Assembly: GCA_914767715.1 (NCBI GenBank)
Contig: OU612071.1
Location: 25,851,681 to 25,915,680 of the forward strand
Length of the DNA: 64,000 bases
Direction: 5' to 3'
DNA from: Membranipora membranacea
Lineage: Eukaryota > Bryozoa > Gymnolaemata > Cheilostomatida > Membraniporidae
A program made the translations under genes and the position numbers. The notes under the pieces are model-generated. The model made no database searches, had not been told where the DNA came from, and saw only the letters and a program-made list of their open reading frames with translations. Within the stretch, counting starts at the first letter, position 1; the number at the start of each line of letters is the position of its first letter. Shown in pieces: positions 60,848 through 64,000 of the stretch.

Positions 60848-62374
60848 ATTCTGCTTCTGGGTTTTAAGGTATGTGATTCAAGGAGTCAACTGCTTAGCCC
60901 TCTAACAAATGAGAAAATTGAAGGGAATAGTTAAAGATGTGATGATAAAAAGATAAATTTACATCCTTCATTTAGCATTACAGCCTTCCTCTTTATTTGA
61001 CTGCACCACGCTTCTAATTTTTTAGTGTGAGATCCGGATTGTGGAAACTTAATATTTGACAATATTTAGATTCTACAGCTGGAAATCGCTCACATGATAG
61101 AATTAAATATGGATAATACGATGTGATACAATAAAGCAAGCTCAAAGTAAGTCCTTATCAGTCAATTCAAGGGTAATTTTCATGGCCGGTGTCCAATTGC
61201 TTCTAAAAATGGTCGTTCTTTGAATTCTTAGGATAAAGTGGAGCTTGGGAGAATTCCAAGAGGTTTTTTGGGAACCCTGATTAAGGCCACAGCAGCATGG
61301 TCAGATCTTTTGGCCAGGCGGTTAAGCTTGTTACTAGATTAGTCCCATAAAACTTGATTGTGAAAAATATGATAATTAAGAAAATTAGATCATGTCATAA
61401 AGGTTTCAACTTATGATAAATAGACTACACAAAACGCCAGAAGATAACTGCTACGATCAGATTTCTTCCAGGTTACACTGATTGTGTTGAATCTATTGTT
61501 CGTCTTTGGAACAGAGCAGACAAATTATTGTGAAACGATTCCTTGCCATATAATGTCACAGGTAAGGCAACCACTGAAGTTATTATCTGGCCAACACTGA
61601 TAATTATCACTAGAATATCAATTTGAAAATGCCTTGAGCTTGTAGCATAATTCTAGGCAACAAGTTGCTCTCAGTTTGCAACCATTTTAGCACACCTGGG
61701 GCATCAACAGAAGACAGTAGACAGTAAGCTGCAGTGTGTAATAAACACGGAACTTGAATGCTTGTGTGTGGGTGGAGGTGGTCTTATCAGCTGAGCTTCC
61801 TCAAACATGTTGCAGTGCATTCCTGTCCAGTTACACCGCTGCGATGTCTTTACACAAATGATTTAGTATAACAGCCTATTGTACTTAGTTACAGTTGAAT
61901 CATTTCATGTGGAAATAACGATAATTTCAGCAGACATCTGTATCTATATAGTCAGCAGTGTTACGCATAGAAAACTATATAAAGAGCTTGCCTCAATCCA
62001 GTTTTTTTTCAAAGTCGAAAATATTTTGGTTTTTTTTTTCAAAACAAATTGTTGGGCAGCCTAGCATACACAATACATTTATGAGCTTTGTTGACACAGC
62101 CCTTCGAATTACAATCTCTAAATTTGTGTGGTAAGTTGCGCTGTAAGGTTCAGGAGATCATATTTGTAAGATAATTAACCAATTAAAACCAGAAAACCAT
62201 AATGTACCAATACATTAATTTACTGCAAAACTGCATCTTGGCATTTTTCTGATCAAATTAGAATTAACCCATTTATTAGACTTAAGAGGTCATATTATTC
62301 CTGATATGATAATTAGCTCTTCCTCAGTTCCTTGTTATATCCTTACTTGTTTCCTGTATCTTTCCTTCTTACAG
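60848..62374. other. Intron or spacer of the tandem signal-peptide unit, copy 1
   Basis: AT-rich, no coding signal recognised. By position it is the counterpart of 62603-63850. Confidence 0.4.
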
Positions 62375-62470
62375 TATCAGATGGTGTAAAGTGTCTTCTC
62401 ATTCTCACCACTCAAATATTTGCAATGTCAAGAAAATTAACCCAAAATTCTCTATTGAGTACTGTTTAAC
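62375..62470 (+). other. Exon-2-like piece for copy 1
   Basis: After a polypyrimidine tract and TTCTTACAG, the sequence TATCAGATGG matches TATCAGACGG at 63851, and the 80 bp before each acceptor are also similar (CCTGATATGATAAT, CTCTTCCTCAGTTCCTTG). In phase with the signal exon it reads VSDGVKCLLILTT and then a stop, so the true end of the exon is unclear. Confidence 0.35.
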
Positions 62471-62523
62471 CTGTGAGGTGAACATCAGATCATTCTTCTC
62501 TTGCTGTGCTCTACTATAACACA

Positions 62524-62602
62524 ATGAAGACTCTTATCTCTGCTGCTGTAGCTATCTGTCAGACAGGATGTCTGTCTGTCTGTGTCTCCTCTCAATGTCA
62601 AG
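62524..62602 (+). CDS. Signal-peptide exon copy 2 of a small secreted protein
   Basis: Encodes MKTLISAAVAICQTGCLSVC then VSSQCQ, ending with a consensus donor G|GTAAGG (phase 1). Compared with copy 1 it has a small insertion within the hydrophobic core (CAGACAGGATGTCTGTCTG, itself palindrome-like) that adds cysteines and may weaken the signal. It could splice to 63851 (phase-compatible: VSDGLKSSDLV, then stop). The family is unidentified. Confidence 0.45.
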
Positions 62603-63120
62603 GTAAGGTTATCAATTGGTTGCCAGTGCATAGATTTTCTTGCCTTTAAAGGCAATTCATTACTTCTCAGATTCATTTTATTTAGAGAAAATGTCACTAA
62701 CATCACAAATGTCCCTGCTATCTTTTAAAATTTTGTAGACAAGTTAAAGTGTATTCTCGTACAGTAGACAGATTATACAATTAACTAGATGTGACAGATA
62801 AAAGACACAAGGGTCATTATGTTTAAATCTGGAGAAATCATGAAATTTTGAATTCTTGAGTTCTCAGGCCATTTAAAACAATTACTAAAAGTAGAACCGA
62901 GTACCACGATTATCTTTTTACTGAGACAAAACTTTAACATTTTTGCTCGTCCATGAAAAGAAGAATTTGGTATTGTACAGTTGTAGGAAGATCCATCTTG
63001 ACTAAAAAATTATGTCTGAGAAAATCATTCAGAGGACTGTGAGCCATTACTGACATTAATATTAAATCATTTATTGTACAGGTCATAAAGCCTCGTCACG
63101 AGGCCATCAGTCGTGGGTTA

Positions 63121-63210
63121 ATTGGAAGAAGAAAGAAGACCATTTTGGTGTTTTTGGTTTTTTGACCAAAAACCAAAAACACAAAAAACGGTCATCTTTC
63201 TTCTTCCAAT
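63121..63210. mobile_element. Long hairpin (foldback element)
   Basis: Near-perfect inverted repeat of about 43 bp per arm: ATTGGAAGAAGAAAGAAGAC at the left end and its complement at 63191-63210, with AAAACACC/TTTTTGG-rich centres. Likely a small foldback MITE. It lies in the intron of signal-exon copy 2. Confidence 0.75.
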
Positions 63211-63850
63211 CAATATGCAAAAATAGTTGCATTCACACTGTTTCTTCTCAACATTGTTAAACATGGCTTTTCAGGTTTAGAAACAGGAAATAGATATTTA
63301 TCTACCACATCATCAACTAAAATTATCTCAAAAACTGAAATTAAAACTATACCGCAATCAAAGAGGAAACAGGAATACATAAATCAGTAACTGTGATTAA
63401 CTGCAAATCTTTTTTTTACTTAATAATGTGAGTATGACTATTCATGTGTTCAGTTAAAATGTGTTGATATAAAGTACCATATTATACAAATGTTATTATG
63501 CATATCAATCATATGTTTGGGCTACCTAACATATCAATTTATGTGGCAATTAGACATGAGTAATATGTCTGATATTATTACGAGGTACACTAATTAAAAT
63601 CACCGATACAGTGTTGTCAGTCAATCATTGGAGTGTAAGTTAAATGATAAATAAACAGTTATATGGTCAAAATAAAACCTGCACAAGTTTTTTTATCGAT
63701 ACATCAAATAGCTGCAAAGCTCAATGTGAGAAATTTGTTGACTTATTCAGAATGCATCCAATCAATGAGACTCAAGTTTTTATATTATTCCTGATATGAT
63801 AATGAGGCTCTTCCTCAGTTCCTTGTGTCCTGTGTATTTCCTTTTTGCAG

Positions 63851-63885
63851 TATCAGACGGCTTGAAATCATCAGATCTTGTGTAA
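63851..63885 (+). CDS. Exon-2-like piece for copy 2
   Basis: Acceptor TTTTTGCAG, then TATCAGACGG, giving VSDGLKSSDLV and a stop when joined to 62602. The mature peptide would be very short, so either a further exon lies beyond the window or this is a decayed copy. Confidence 0.3.
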
Positions 63886-64000
63886 AAGCAAGCATGCTCC
63901 ACTGGTTACAGTCAAACCTTGAATCAAATATGCTGTGTTGTTCGATTAATAGATTTAAATGGTCAGTTCCCATTAAACATTTCTATTTTCTGGATAAATT

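Overview
The window is nuclear DNA of a multicellular animal. It has many small AT-rich GT-AG introns, spliced signal peptides, metazoan families (CCDC180, alpha-arrestin, C-type lectin, antistasin/WAP inhibitor), decayed non-LTR retrotransposons, MITEs and abundant microsatellites. The phylum cannot be fixed from sequence alone. The intron style and the recurrent AGGCCTA words suggest an aquatic invertebrate, but this is only an impression.

Layout: 1-3912 is mostly featureless, with a decayed LINE remnant on the minus strand. From 3913 to 47815 one large plus-strand gene of 44 exons encodes a CCDC180 orthologue of about 2301 aa. Each splice junction I propose keeps phase, and the exon lengths sum to a multiple of three. 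Two further transcription units lie in its introns. A complete 9-exon alpha-arrestin gene runs antisense at 22062-17480 inside intron 19. An intact 411-codon ORF of unknown family lies in sense orientation at 33554-34789 inside intron 28. Intron 6 also holds a tRNA-Arg(UCG)-like gene. A foldback MITE with an 8-bp target-site duplication follows the CCDC180 stop.

On the minus strand at 52225-49441 a 4-exon gene encodes a type II membrane C-type lectin with a coiled-coil stalk. The stretch 52.8-54.4 kb is a duplicated unit of unknown nature, one copy of which is split by a LINE insertion. At 55357-59230 a 6-exon plus-strand gene encodes a secreted inhibitor-like protein: a duplicated pair of antistasin-like modules, then a WAP domain reduced to six cysteines. 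Its last intron holds a LINE 3' end with a long ATT tail. The last 4 kb carries two tandem copies of a small signal-peptide exon with matching downstream exon-like pieces, probably a young and partly decayed secreted-peptide family.

The most unusual structural pattern is that several minisatellites start exactly at, or abut, real splice sites (exons 17, 25, 28 and 43 of the CCDC180 gene; exon 3 of the arrestin gene). They carry extra copies of the donor or acceptor into the intron. A tandemly duplicated, phase-compatible coding exon (36/36b) and the in-intron 411-codon ORF are the other leads I would follow first. The genes show no shared pathway: CCDC180 is a cilium/sperm-associated coiled-coil protein, the arrestin a trafficking adaptor, and the lectin and inhibitor genes are surface or secreted, defence-like products.
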